64,000 bases of DNA from an uncultured Flavobacteriaceae bacterium (GTDB lineage Bacteria; Bacteroidota; Bacteroidia; Flavobacteriales; Flavobacteriaceae), in assembly GCA_947500445.1 (NCBI GenBank), contig CANMSB010000009.1, positions 1-64,000 on the forward strand, in the 5' to 3' direction. The notes beneath the pieces are model-generated. The model was not told the DNA's origin, searched no databases, and saw nothing but the letters and a program-made list of their open reading frames with translations. Made by a program: the position numbers and the translations under genes. Below are positions 25,905-35,013 of this stretch, piece after piece. Numbering within the stretch: position 1 is the first letter of the stretch; each line of letters begins with the position of its first letter.

Positions 25905-27539
25905 CTATATAATTTTTATTGTTAATTTGTTGGTTAATTTCCATCTCCCATTTTCTAGAAACATTTCTCCGTCTTTTCCGTTTTGGTATATTTTCGTGCC
26001 ATTTCTATTAAAATCTTCGCTTTTTAAATTACAGATCGGTAGTAACAAAATATCATAACTTTCAATTCCCGCCTGCATCATGTCGAAATACTCATAAAGT
26101 AATTGAAAAGTGGCTCGCGTTTTATCTTTCGGGTCTAAGGTGAGTATAATGGCACTATCGCGTTCTTTTTCTTTTGATTTTTTATCGTTATGGAGCGTAC
26201 CTTGGGCATCTGCATAAGGAAAGTATAGTTTACTGTTTTCCTTTATCATTTTCTCAAGTGCTATTGCGATTACCTCTCCTAGACTTTGGATCGTTGTCTC
26301 AAGTTCACTTTTAGTAATGACCTTGGTCATTTCGTTGTAAGCCCTTTTTTTAAGTGTCCTCATTTTTAATCGTATTTCTTCTTCCGGAACAAGGGATGAG
26401 GCATATTTAAGTACAAAGCGTTCGTCATCTATTTTTCTTTCAAAAAATAATATTGCAGATTGTTTGTCCAAAACTTCTGCCAATTTCTCAACCATGGAGG
26501 TTTGGTATCTTTTTATCAAAGGTGTAACAAAGTTTTCGAGTTCAAGAGAAGAAGTAAACTGTCTTGATTTACTTTTTTGCGATATCTCGGATATTAGAGA
26601 ATCCAGTTTTTCAATTTGTGCTTTAACACAATCTGGGTGATATTTTCCGGTTAAATCGGTTTGTAATTGTACCAGGGCCCGTGAAATGTGATTATCGACT
26701 TCCAAAGGTGTCATCACGATAGGTGAATCTAATTTTGGCCCTGCTTTTAGAGTGCTATTTTCTTGAATTCCTACTTTTTGGATTTTATTTCTGTTTCTGA
26801 AAAATAGTATTCCCAAAACGAGATTTGTAAGGAAGCTTATTGCGAGCAAACAGATTATCGGCCAGCTGTTATTTTTTAATGTTAAGTAAGAGTCCGGGGT
26901 GGGCTCCATTTTCTTTTCTTGCCACGCATCAAAAATGCCCTTTAATACCTTAGTTTGTGTTTTTAACCATTCTTTTTTAGAAATCGTGTTTTCATACCTA
27001 AGTTGCGCAGTTGTGATAAACCGCTCTAAACGACTTGTTAAATCTAAATAGAGGGAATCTTCAGCTTTGTTTTTAATGATATTTTTAAGATAAACTTCGC
27101 TTTTAGTGATTGCATCGGTTTCATTTACGAATACAGGTTTTTCGCTAAGCCCTTCTGTTGGAAAGCTATTTCTTAAGCCAATAAATTCGTCGATATAAAC
27201 TCGGATCGAATGGTCATTTTTACTTTCGCCGTTGATTTTCGACTTCATTTCTCCAAGGGGGACTCCTTTTAAGGATGGGGCTTTTTCTGGCCTGGATTCA
27301 TAAGCTCTGTTGGTCAAAACTAAATCTAAACTGTTATAGGCGATACTATCAAATAGTTCTTGCAGTAAGCTCTGGTTTTTTGTTATTACACCTGTACTAT
27401 AATTTTTGTATAAGGAATCTTTAAACGAATTAAAAGCTGATTTGGTTTCAACAATGGTCTTTTCGGGTTTATTGGAACAACTGATGCTGAATAATAGTAC
27501 GCCTATTGCCAGAATAAGAAAATGGACAATACCTTTCAT
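25905..27539 (-). CDS. Lipoprotein with internal TM helix and cytoplasmic domain
   Basis: 544 aa. The N-terminus has a lipoprotein signal (lipobox SISC, Cys21). Residues about 22-225 form a helical, probably periplasmic, region. A helix at about 226-247 (WPIICLLAISFLTNLVLGILFF) is followed by a basic stop and a 295-aa C-terminal domain ending in a beta-rich part (RATFQLLYEYFDMMQAGIESYDILLLPICNL). If both anchors are used, the protein links the periplasm to the cytoplasm. No family is recognised. The gene begins 2 bp after the actin/Hsp70-like gene. Confidence 0.78.
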   Translation of the reverse strand: MKGIVHFLILAIGVLLFSISCSNKPEKTIVETKSAFNSFKDSLYKNYSTGVITKNQSLLQELFDSIAYNSLDLVLTNRAYESRPEKAPSLKGVPLGEMKSKINGESKNDHSIRVYIDEFIGLRNSFPTEGLSEKPVFVNETDAITKSEVYLKNIIKNKAEDSLYLDLTSRLERFITTAQLRYENTISKKEWLKTQTKVLKGIFDAWQEKKMEPTPDSYLTLKNNSWPIICLLAISFLTNLVLGILFFRNRNKIQKVGIQENSTLKAGPKLDSPIVMTPLEVDNHISRALVQLQTDLTGKYHPDCVKAQIEKLDSLISEISQKSKSRQFTSSLELENFVTPLIKRYQTSMVEKLAEVLDKQSAILFFERKIDDERFVLKYASSLVPEEEIRLKMRTLKKRAYNEMTKVITKSELETTIQSLGEVIAIALEKMIKENSKLYFPYADAQGTLHNDKKSKEKERDSAIILTLDPKDKTRATFQLLYEYFDMMQAGIESYDILLLPICNLKSEDFNRNGTKIYQNGKDGEMFLENGRWKLTNKLTIKII

Positions 27540-27541
27540 AT

Positions 27542-30500
27542 TTATACCCCTTTAAATTCGTTGATTTTTTTAGAAACGATAATTTTGGAAAAGGCATAGA
27601 GGTACGACTTTATAGCTTCAAAAAATAACGAATCATTTAGTTCGGGTTCTTGCTCTACATCAATTTTGTGGTTGACTACCTCTCGTATGGTATCGTTTAT
27701 TTTGACAACATCAGCAAAAAAGTTCCGAAGCTTTTCCGGATTATAGGATTTTTCCAGTCCAAAGTTTTTAATGAAACCGGCTTCATGCCATAGTTCGTCG
27801 AAAAAGAAGTTTAAAAAACCTATTACATTATCGGTGACTTCATGTATGGTAGTATCCGTCGATTTGATAAAATTGTCATACTTAAACTCTTTTCTGATCT
27901 GTGTGTCCGTTTCGCGGAACAAATCTTTATCATTGCCGACGCACAAAAAGTAATTGTCTCTATCGGCGGATTCATTTTTACGGATGTATTCCAGACCCTG
28001 TATTCCTCCGATTGAGGTAGATTCTTTCGGATTGTTCAAAATTTGTAGTTCGATTTTCGGGAGTGTTTCTTTTTCAAAAACCTTTTTCATAATATGCGAA
28101 GCCAAAGAAGCGGTTCCATTGGGTTTGTTTAAATCGTTTAAGCCATTGGTAATCTCTAAAAGTTTGGCCCCATTTCCGCTTACTCCTATGTAGTTTGGAA
28201 GTTTGTCGATTTCGCTCATTTTCAAGACTTGGAACGAGTGGAAGAAAATGGCACTGTTGTGAAGTAGAAACAGAAGTTTAAATTCGCTATCCAACATTAA
28301 CTTTCGGCTGAAAGAATTGTAAGAGAAAAAGTAACTGATTAAATCCGTTGAGAGCAGGCCTTTCGAATTTTTAATGTAATCGATAATGTCGGTCTTCGTA
28401 AACGCTTCCCCAAATTCCGAACGCATTATGCTTTCATATTTGGAGACGAACCCATTGTCAAACGGATTATTTCCGCTTCTAGATTCAAATAAACTGTTTC
28501 CGGCGAATCGGAAAGAAGTGGTCAAAACCGGTTGATTATTTTGAAAAAGAATAAGGTCGGTAGTGCCGCCACCAATATCCAAATTCATGTATACTTCCCC
28601 TGTTCCAAAAGTTTTATCGTAACTATAAAATGGCGCCCACGACTCGGTAATACTCATTAATTTTTTGGCGCCGGTATATTTTCCGTAGTAATTATCATAC
28701 AGTTTCTCCCAAATACTATTAAATATCGAAGCTTGATTACTGCCCATACTCAAAGGTTTGAACCATAGCACATCTGTAGCCCCAGGATTGTAACCTTCAC
28801 TTAAAAGCTTGTTTCGACCTAGCCATACCAACTGTTCTATAAACGCGTTCAACTTATTATATGCGGCTATGTTGGTACCGTCCGCTACGCCCCATTTAAT
28901 ATTTGAATGGGTAACATCAAAGGTTTTTCGAAGTTGGCTTTGTCCAAACCCGAAAGGGATATTTACGTTGGATAGTAAAGAAATACTATCTGTATTTTCC
29001 GGATTGGTATCGTTATCGATATTGATAATGGAGCGTATTGGGAATTTAAAAAAGGAATCCTTTCCCACTAGTGTGGGCAAAAACTCCGCTATTTGTGTAG
29101 AACCATAAACGGCATTTACAACATCGATGTCAAACGTTTTGTTCCCTTCTAAATTGACTTTGGGTTCATTAAGCATTACGAGATCTGGTTGGGCAGTACC
29201 CTTTTTCCCTTTATAAGTGGATAGATGTTCAGGTGTGTTTCCTGTTTTAAAGGCAACAAAACTATTGCTTGTCCCAATGTCAAAGGCAATAACCGGCCTA
29301 CCGTCCATTAATTGGATAGGTTCGCCCATTAACGGAATTAAAACACCTTTTGCGAGTTCATCCTTATCTAAAAATTTAATGGAGACCTGTATACCATCAA
29401 ATGTGATGTCAATATCTGGATCAGCTATTGCTTCTCCTTGGTTGTTCGTTTTGATATTGGTCAAATCCAAGTAGTTGGACACACATGGGTAACTCTCTTC
29501 TTTTCTTGTTCTTGAAATAAGACTTGAAGTAACTTTTGTTTGTGTCGGTGCAGTAGTGTCCTCCCTGAAAAATTGATAGGTTATTTCTTCTCCCATCATA
29601 TGGTATGACAGAACTTTATATCGATCGTTATACCGGGGATCGGCAACTTTAAAGAAAGGATAGATACCGAACGCCATGGACGATTTTAAAATAGCTCCAT
29701 AATCCTCGTTGTCTATAGCATCTGGGGATACCGAATCGTAGGTTCTTTCAAAGGTCACTACCCCTCTTCCATTATCGGCAGCTACCGGAATATCCAATCG
29801 AACAACAATGGCACCTAGCTTTAATTTGGTAATCGAAATGTGTTGTTTTAAATCGGCAATGGTAAAGTAATTGAAATACTCGGGAGTAACAGGGATAAGA
29901 ATGTTCTGGACATCCCCGGGCGGCAACCAAAATTTAGAGGTGTTTACCGCATAGTTCAGTTGAATGAGATGCTTGGAAAGCAGATCATTTCTGGTAATCC
30001 AAGGATATGGGATTACAGATCCCGGAAGTTTTCTTTTCTCAACAAAGGAAGAAGTATTCAGTATCAAGTCCGGAGTGAACCTGTTACTTCCATAATAGGT
30101 CCATCTTTTTTTGTTCAACCCCTTTATTAATGCCAAAGGATACCGTTCTAGCGTTTTACCCGTACGAATGATGTAATCACTTTTTTTAACGGTACTTTCT
30201 TCTTTTTTTGCATCGTACCTATCGCACATGTAGGGAACGCTACCCCCTAAAAAGCTAACTTCATTTCGGCTTATCTCTATATTGGTGTATTCCTTTAAGA
30301 ATTCGTCTCCTCTATTACGTTCAATAGTTTTTATGGTATTTTTCACCTCGTTGTCCCCAATGTACTTTCTATTGATCTTGATATAATTATAAACTTCCTT
30401 GAACGAACCGGACACGCTACTATGAGATTCGAAAAAGGCATTAATGAATTCCTGGAATTTGTAGCCACGCTTGTACAAAGGTACGTTGGTCGTAAAAAAA

Positions 30501-31105
30501 CAGCGATTGTTATAGTTACTCTTTATGGTCTTGGGCAGTTCGTCGCCAATGGTAAAAAAACCGGTATAGGGAGAAGTACCCGCAACAATGGTATTGTCTA
30601 TATAAATGAGTGTGAATTCATTAAAGGGGTTCGTTATTCCATTGCTTTTGAACCTTTGGGCATTGTTATAATTATTGATAAATATCTTAAGTGTTCCCGC
30701 GAATGTTTTTATGCCAGGGTTATGGCTTTCCAACAATTCTTCCAACTCTTCTTTCTTCCATATTTCAATGGCGATGCGGCCTCTTAATTTTAAGGTTTCA
30801 TAACTGAATAGAAGTTCAAAAATATCCAAACAGTTAGATATATAATTATGGTATGTTGTATTGCCTGATAAACCAGATACTTCAGTATTCTCACTGGAGT
30901 ATGCCTTATTGACAAAGGAAAAAGAGGTCTCGAATAAATGCATTTGGGCGAAAGGGGAGGGAATCGAAGTTACTGGCACTTCCAATTTGCCCATATTATC
31001 GGTAATGTCGGCAATTTTCCCCTCATCATATGGATTGTTCGCAAACTGTCCCCAACCAGTTTCACTGATGGTCTGTTCTTTTATTAGGCTTAATTTGTGT
31101 GGCAT
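27542..31105 (-). CDS. Large protein with actin/Hsp70-type (ASKHA) ATPase domain
   Basis: 1187 aa. The second half has the three ASKHA signatures in order: phosphate-1 PVIAFDIGTSNSFVAFKTG at about 604-622, phosphate-2 LDIGGGTTDLILF at about 842-854, and the adenosine motif YIGVSGNGAKLLEI at about 972-985. This predicts an ATP-dependent actin/Hsp70-like switch. The first ~600 residues match nothing recognised and look beta-rich and globular. A C-terminal helical part follows (about 1000-1187). No signal peptide, so cytoplasmic. It lies 30 bp after the tubulin-like gene, so an actin-like and a tubulin-like NTPase share one transcript. Confidence 0.85.
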   Translation of the reverse strand: MPHKLSLIKEQTISETGWGQFANNPYDEGKIADITDNMGKLEVPVTSIPSPFAQMHLFETSFSFVNKAYSSENTEVSGLSGNTTYHNYISNCLDIFELLFSYETLKLRGRIAIEIWKKEELEELLESHNPGIKTFAGTLKIFINNYNNAQRFKSNGITNPFNEFTLIYIDNTIVAGTSPYTGFFTIGDELPKTIKSNYNNRCFFTTNVPLYKRGYKFQEFINAFFESHSSVSGSFKEVYNYIKINRKYIGDNEVKNTIKTIERNRGDEFLKEYTNIEISRNEVSFLGGSVPYMCDRYDAKKEESTVKKSDYIIRTGKTLERYPLALIKGLNKKRWTYYGSNRFTPDLILNTSSFVEKRKLPGSVIPYPWITRNDLLSKHLIQLNYAVNTSKFWLPPGDVQNILIPVTPEYFNYFTIADLKQHISITKLKLGAIVVRLDIPVAADNGRGVVTFERTYDSVSPDAIDNEDYGAILKSSMAFGIYPFFKVADPRYNDRYKVLSYHMMGEEITYQFFREDTTAPTQTKVTSSLISRTRKEESYPCVSNYLDLTNIKTNNQGEAIADPDIDITFDGIQVSIKFLDKDELAKGVLIPLMGEPIQLMDGRPVIAFDIGTSNSFVAFKTGNTPEHLSTYKGKKGTAQPDLVMLNEPKVNLEGNKTFDIDVVNAVYGSTQIAEFLPTLVGKDSFFKFPIRSIINIDNDTNPENTDSISLLSNVNIPFGFGQSQLRKTFDVTHSNIKWGVADGTNIAAYNKLNAFIEQLVWLGRNKLLSEGYNPGATDVLWFKPLSMGSNQASIFNSIWEKLYDNYYGKYTGAKKLMSITESWAPFYSYDKTFGTGEVYMNLDIGGGTTDLILFQNNQPVLTTSFRFAGNSLFESRSGNNPFDNGFVSKYESIMRSEFGEAFTKTDIIDYIKNSKGLLSTDLISYFFSYNSFSRKLMLDSEFKLLFLLHNSAIFFHSFQVLKMSEIDKLPNYIGVSGNGAKLLEITNGLNDLNKPNGTASLASHIMKKVFEKETLPKIELQILNNPKESTSIGGIQGLEYIRKNESADRDNYFLCVGNDKDLFRETDTQIRKEFKYDNFIKSTDTTIHEVTDNVIGFLNFFFDELWHEAGFIKNFGLEKSYNPEKLRNFFADVVKINDTIREVVNHKIDVEQEPELNDSLFFEAIKSYLYAFSKIIVSKKINEFKGV

Positions 31106-31135
31106 AGCATATTGAATTGTCTGTGGTGCGTGCTG

Positions 31136-32671
31136 CTAAAGTGAAAAACGTTCATCGATTATTTTAGAGATGCCTAGATTCAGCATCTCGGCTACCATGC
31201 GTTCCTTGTTGCTAAATTGATTGGCTATAAGATCTTTGCTTATTTTTGAAAATTCTTCATCGTATTTGATGCGATCTTTTATGAAAAAATTGGAACTGTC
31301 TTTTGCCGGAATAGCGGTGACCAAAGTGAATAGTTTTTTCTCATCAACCACCACTTTTGCGGGATGAGTGCCAGTTATGTCCTTATCCAGATCTGTTTTG
31401 TTTCGTATTATGGACAAGTCGAAAGGAAGAAATTTTCGATCGTGCCGATCTGCGGCCAATTCATAAAGCCATCTGTAGTAATAACGGCTGGTAAAAGAAA
31501 CCATATCTCCATAGAATCGTTGTTTTTCATAATTATTTGCAAGTTTTAACTCATTCCTCCAAGCGAGCTTATCGTTTTTTAGGGCATGAGTCATAAAATT
31601 TGATACGTAGATATTGTAATGATGAAAGCATAAAAAGCGTTTGATGTTCTCATCGTTTCCAAGATGTTTTAGATGAAGGGTTCCCGTATCCGAGGTAATG
31701 CCATATTCAAAAAATTTTGAGGTATGGGTAAGGTCATCGACGGTACCGGCATTGGGATCGTAGTCCATAAACTCCACTATCGAAGAGGCTGCGGTAAGTT
31801 CTATGAAATTGGCAGGGTTCTTTTGTTCTAGGCCCCCATCAAAATTCTCATAGTTACTTTGCCTAGTATCACCAATATAGAACATGGCATTGATCAACTG
31901 TTTTAAATTACGGTTGTAATAGGATAATGCCGCTTTGGTCTTGGTAATAAAAGTGCTCGAATTGATAGCGCTTTCTCCATTGTTGAACTTTTCAACATCA
32001 ACTTGAAAATATGGGAGTACCGATACGCCTCCGATAATGGCATTGTTGATATATGTTTTGTTGTTCATACCGCTGGTTTCGTCTCTGAAGACATTTACGA
32101 GTAACGGAAAACCAGCGGCACCGGTACCTCCGAAAATAGAGCTGATAACGAATATTCTATCGTTCTCTTTGAAGTCTTGTGTGAACTCCTTGAATTCTGA
32201 GGACTCTACTACATTTTTTAAGACCACACTACCTACGTTCGGATTTCCTAAAAATCCCTTTTCCAAGGGCATGTCTTTATTTTTGGTGCTGTAAAGCAAG
32301 TCAAAAAGCCCTTTTGTTTTTCCAAAACCTTTGGCACCCATAGCATTGTAATCGATCATCTCTCTAAGGGTTCCGTAGTCGGTGCCGCTTACGTTCAGTT
32401 CTTTGGGCGGCATAATTTGGGTTCTGAAAAAATGACCTTGCGATTCTTCTTCCGGAACACCGGCGAATATCGTCTTATGGATATTGTTATAGGTTTTTAT
32501 GGTATTCCTACATTTTTCTACGTCCCCGTTATTGATATCGGTGTCGATAATCATGGGGATAATTTTCTCGGTATTTATTTTTATTCCGGTAGCTAGCAAC
32601 ATGGTCAAAGAACTAAGGACCCTTGAACCCGTGCCACCGATAGCAAATAGATATAATTTCGGTTTTGGCAT
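31136..32671 (-). CDS. Tubulin-like GTPase (Tubulin_2-type)
   Basis: 511 aa. The N-terminus LYLFAIGGTGSRVLSSLTML carries a nucleotide-binding glycine loop, and IFVISSIFGGTGAAGFP (about 173-189) is a variant of the tubulin/FtsZ signature GGGTGSG. IIDTDINNGD after strand 2 also fits. The arrangement matches the Tubulin_2 group of bacterial tubulin-like proteins, distinct from FtsZ and TubZ. No membrane helix. GTP binding is likely; polymerisation is unproven. Neighbours are a four-helix membrane protein (4 bp upstream) and the ASKHA ATPase (30 bp downstream). Confidence 0.82.
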   Translation of the reverse strand: MPKPKLYLFAIGGTGSRVLSSLTMLLATGIKINTEKIIPMIIDTDINNGDVEKCRNTIKTYNNIHKTIFAGVPEEESQGHFFRTQIMPPKELNVSGTDYGTLREMIDYNAMGAKGFGKTKGLFDLLYSTKNKDMPLEKGFLGNPNVGSVVLKNVVESSEFKEFTQDFKENDRIFVISSIFGGTGAAGFPLLVNVFRDETSGMNNKTYINNAIIGGVSVLPYFQVDVEKFNNGESAINSSTFITKTKAALSYYNRNLKQLINAMFYIGDTRQSNYENFDGGLEQKNPANFIELTAASSIVEFMDYDPNAGTVDDLTHTSKFFEYGITSDTGTLHLKHLGNDENIKRFLCFHHYNIYVSNFMTHALKNDKLAWRNELKLANNYEKQRFYGDMVSFTSRYYYRWLYELAADRHDRKFLPFDLSIIRNKTDLDKDITGTHPAKVVVDEKKLFTLVTAIPAKDSSNFFIKDRIKYDEEFSKISKDLIANQFSNKERMVAEMLNLGISKIIDERFSL

Positions 32672-32675
32672 GATG

Positions 32676-33065
32676 TTAAAATTTTACGGGATAGTATTTT
32701 GAAAAAATAGAGAAATACTTGAATACCATGGAAAACAAAAAGTACAGTACAAAACCATATAAAGTGTTTATAATGGAGAACAACCATATTTCATAATCGA
32801 AGTCCTGAAAAGACGCTAACTCAAAAACCAGAAACCCTTCTAGTAAAACGGTGATGCCGAAAATGATAATATTGTTATAGAACCCAAATAGGAACCAATG
32901 GCCCACACTAGAGAACCGCATACTTTTTCTGCCTAAAAGAAGGTAGAAAATTGAAACAAAAAGGAGCGTTGAAAATGACAGTATCATAAAGCCAACGGTG
33001 AATCCTTTCTCATCCCAAACGGACCAATTGTTGGTGTCTTCAAATAAAAAGTAGAAAGTTTCCAT
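32676..33065 (-). CDS. Four-helix membrane protein (129 aa)
   Basis: Four hydrophobic segments at about 23-43, 57-77, 79-95 and 97-118 predict an inner-membrane protein with little soluble mass. No family motif. It is sandwiched between the vWA-like lipoprotein (2 bp) and the tubulin-like gene (4 bp), so it may be the membrane anchor for one or both. Confidence 0.78.
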   Translation of the reverse strand: METFYFLFEDTNNWSVWDEKGFTVGFMILSFSTLLFVSIFYLLLGRKSMRFSSVGHWFLFGFYNNIIIFGITVLLEGFLVFELASFQDFDYEIWLFSIINTLYGFVLYFLFSMVFKYFSIFSKYYPVKF

Positions 33066-33067
33066 AT

Positions 33068-34369
33068 TTATTTTCGTGGTTTTCTGATAAGTTTGAATTT
33101 TAATGGGTAAGGTTTATCGTGATATGCTTTGTCAAAAGCATCGGTGATAAAATTGAAAGCGAACGTTTTATGTTCCAATGTTTCTGGGGTAACCTGATAA
33201 TCATCTACTAAAGAAGTTTCTTTGAACCAGGTAGATCGAGGATATTTTATGGAAAAGATAATTTCTGTTGTGGCTATATCCATACCGAACAGTTTTGGTT
33301 GTAAAAAATGGGTAAAACCATTACCTTGATTTCCTTTTAGTTCGTTTTTGGCTACCGTTTTTAAAACAATCGTTTCGTTTAAATAGGATGGTGAAATTTT
33401 ATAGTTCTCAACATTCATAAATAAGTTTTCATAAAAAAAAGGATATTTTTTCAGGTCCATTCCAATAGTAAATTGAACCGGGCGTTCTCGTTCAACATCT
33501 TTCATTACAACTGTATTCTTAGCGGGATCAATGGCCACTTTCCCTTTTCGGGGTTCTTTGAAGATGGCAAATGGTATATCCTCCATTGAAATATTATAGG
33601 CATACGCCTTATCGTAGTTTTCAAAGAGCTTTTTACACAAGAGTTCCTTAATTTGCTTTTTATCGCCTAATACCCAAACATAAAAAGGCCTGTTTTTTAA
33701 GATAGTATTGTAATAAGGTCTTGCCCTGCGATCTCGGCTGCCGGTATTTTTACGGTCGTAATAATAAGTGCCATTAAAATCACTTAGGTATTTGAAGACC
33801 GCTACCCCCGCATCAGGTTTATTGGTAAGGTGGTCATATATTTTTGTCGTCACTGAAGACCCATCCGTAATGGTATCATCGTCACCCAAGTCTAGAATAC
33901 AATCGGAGACCAGTATGCTTATGGCATTTGATTTTAAAGAATCTATAATAGGACCGAATATATGTTGAAGCTTTGATGACTTTCCATTTAGCAAATTACC
34001 CTTGCGCAATTGTTCATTAAAATGCTCTTTGGAATGTAAATACCTTCTTGGGGAATCACTTACAGTATAAATGGTAGTACTATTGTTATAATGTTTGTCT
34101 AAATCTGTAAGTAAGAAGGACACGACATCCTTTAAGGGATAGTTGCCAGGTTTGCGCGTATTGACATACCCTTTCATACTAACGGAAGTCTCTAGAAAAA
34201 AATCAATTTTCTTTAACTTGGGCGGTATTCCGAATGGAGTAGAATACGGAACAAACTCAAAGTGATGCTTTTGTTTTGAAACACAACCAACTAGAAACAG
34301 GCACAGTACTGAAACAATGAGTACTGAGCTCGTTTTGTACAAGATCAATCTTATTTTTATGTTTGACAT
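33068..34369 (-). CDS. vWA-like lipoprotein
   Basis: 433 aa with lipobox LVGC (Cys29). A von Willebrand A-like fold begins at KKIDFFLETSVSMKGYV (about 53-69); the MIDAS DxSxS is changed to E-T-S-V-S, with Glu in place of Asp. SNAISILVSDCILDLGDDD supplies the following strand and an acidic loop. The C-terminal ~150 residues are beta-rich. A metal-dependent adhesion domain exported and lipid-anchored in the envelope is the best reading. The start overlaps nothing and lies 1 bp after the YidD-like stop. Confidence 0.75.
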   Translation of the reverse strand: MSNIKIRLILYKTSSVLIVSVLCLFLVGCVSKQKHHFEFVPYSTPFGIPPKLKKIDFFLETSVSMKGYVNTRKPGNYPLKDVVSFLLTDLDKHYNNSTTIYTVSDSPRRYLHSKEHFNEQLRKGNLLNGKSSKLQHIFGPIIDSLKSNAISILVSDCILDLGDDDTITDGSSVTTKIYDHLTNKPDAGVAVFKYLSDFNGTYYYDRKNTGSRDRRARPYYNTILKNRPFYVWVLGDKKQIKELLCKKLFENYDKAYAYNISMEDIPFAIFKEPRKGKVAIDPAKNTVVMKDVERERPVQFTIGMDLKKYPFFYENLFMNVENYKISPSYLNETIVLKTVAKNELKGNQGNGFTHFLQPKLFGMDIATTEIIFSIKYPRSTWFKETSLVDDYQVTPETLEHKTFAFNFITDAFDKAYHDKPYPLKFKLIRKPRK

Positions 34370-34370
34370 T

Positions 34371-34652
34371 TCAAATATTTTTCAAAATTTGTTGGTTGAT
34401 TTCTGTGCTTTTGAATACCTCGTTCCTCGCGGAAATCAATAGTTTACCCTCTTTTCCATTTATGATATAATAGCCGGGTCTACAATGTTTAAATCGGTAT
34501 TGAAGTGCTTTCAGGCCCTTTAGTAAACCGTCCTCTTTGGTTACATCGAACACATGGCGAGAGCAACTTTTTTTAAAAAGGCATTTGTTTCTTTTCTTAG
34601 GAGGAATAAATTGCCAGTAACCCTCAATAAACCATAGGAGCAGTATTCTCAT
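34371..34652 (-). CDS. YidD-like (membrane insertion efficiency factor) small protein
   Basis: 93 aa. FIEGYWQFIPPKKRNKCLFKKSCSRHVFDVTKEDGLLKGL and the later RFKHCRPGYY reproduce the YidD pattern (YQxxISP...C...CS.Y....(K)xGxxKG...R...C.P). The three conserved cysteines remain. YidD normally sits beside yidC/rnpA and helps membrane insertion. Here the family member has been recruited into an unrelated operon, which suggests help in inserting the operon's membrane proteins. Divergent sequence, so the role is inferred. Confidence 0.75.
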   Translation of the reverse strand: MRILLLWFIEGYWQFIPPKKRNKCLFKKSCSRHVFDVTKEDGLLKGLKALQYRFKHCRPGYYIINGKEGKLLISARNEVFKSTEINQQILKNI

Positions 34653-34655
34653 GTC

Positions 34656-34886
34656 CTATTTTGTAAACACGATCATTTGTCTTGTTGTGGTATAGCCTCC
34701 CCGGGCACCAATTCCGAAACAACCATTATCTGGTTGCACATAGGTGCTTACACTTTCAAGTCTTACATATTTCCACCCTGCATTTGTGTGATGCTTTACA
34801 ATATCTTCTAACTGCTCTGCAACGTGCTTGGACGAGCCTTTGTTTTGGTCGATAGAAGCTACGAACGGTATTACTTTATATTCCAT
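34656..34886 (-). CDS. Small DUF4177-like protein, first gene of NTPase operon
   Basis: The frame is open farther upstream, but the ATG at 34886 gives MEYKVIPFVASIDQNKGSS and a compact 76-aa protein. HVAEQLEDIVKHHTNAGWKYV followed by a glycine-rich TVYxQ-like turn resembles the DUF4177 pattern. No signal peptide. Its stop is 3 bp before the YidD-like gene. The palindrome at 34941-34956 lies 54 bp upstream and would control the whole operon through 25079. Confidence 0.75.
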   Translation of the reverse strand: MEYKVIPFVASIDQNKGSSKHVAEQLEDIVKHHTNAGWKYVRLESVSTYVQPDNGCFGIGARGGYTTTRQMIVFTK

Positions 34887-34940
34887 GTTCTGTTGGTTTT
34901 GGTTATGAAGCAAACCTAATTCCATTCCAAACCAATTCCT

Positions 34941-34956
34941 TACAGATATCTGTAAA
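34941..34956. promoter_or_regulatory. Response-regulator operator candidate, site 1
   Basis: TTACAGATATCTGTAA is a perfect 16-bp palindrome 54 bp upstream of the first gene of the tubulin/ASKHA operon. The same design recurs at 36896-36911 and, imperfectly, at 39968-39983, around the NarL/LuxR-type regulator gene. Confidence 0.6.
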
Positions 34957-34959
34957 GTA

Positions 34960-34986
34960 AAAAAAGAACGGTCGTTCAACCGTTCC
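34960..34986 (-). terminator. Terminator of the HsdR-N/Cys-rich transcript
   Basis: GAACGGT-N6-ACCGTTC hairpin (34967-34986). Reading on the minus strand it is followed by a run of T (A-run at 34960-34966). It lies after the small secreted protein gene (ending 35014) and before the NTPase operon. Confidence 0.8.
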
Positions 34987-35013
34987 TTTTCTTTATTGGT
35001 ACATACATATTTG

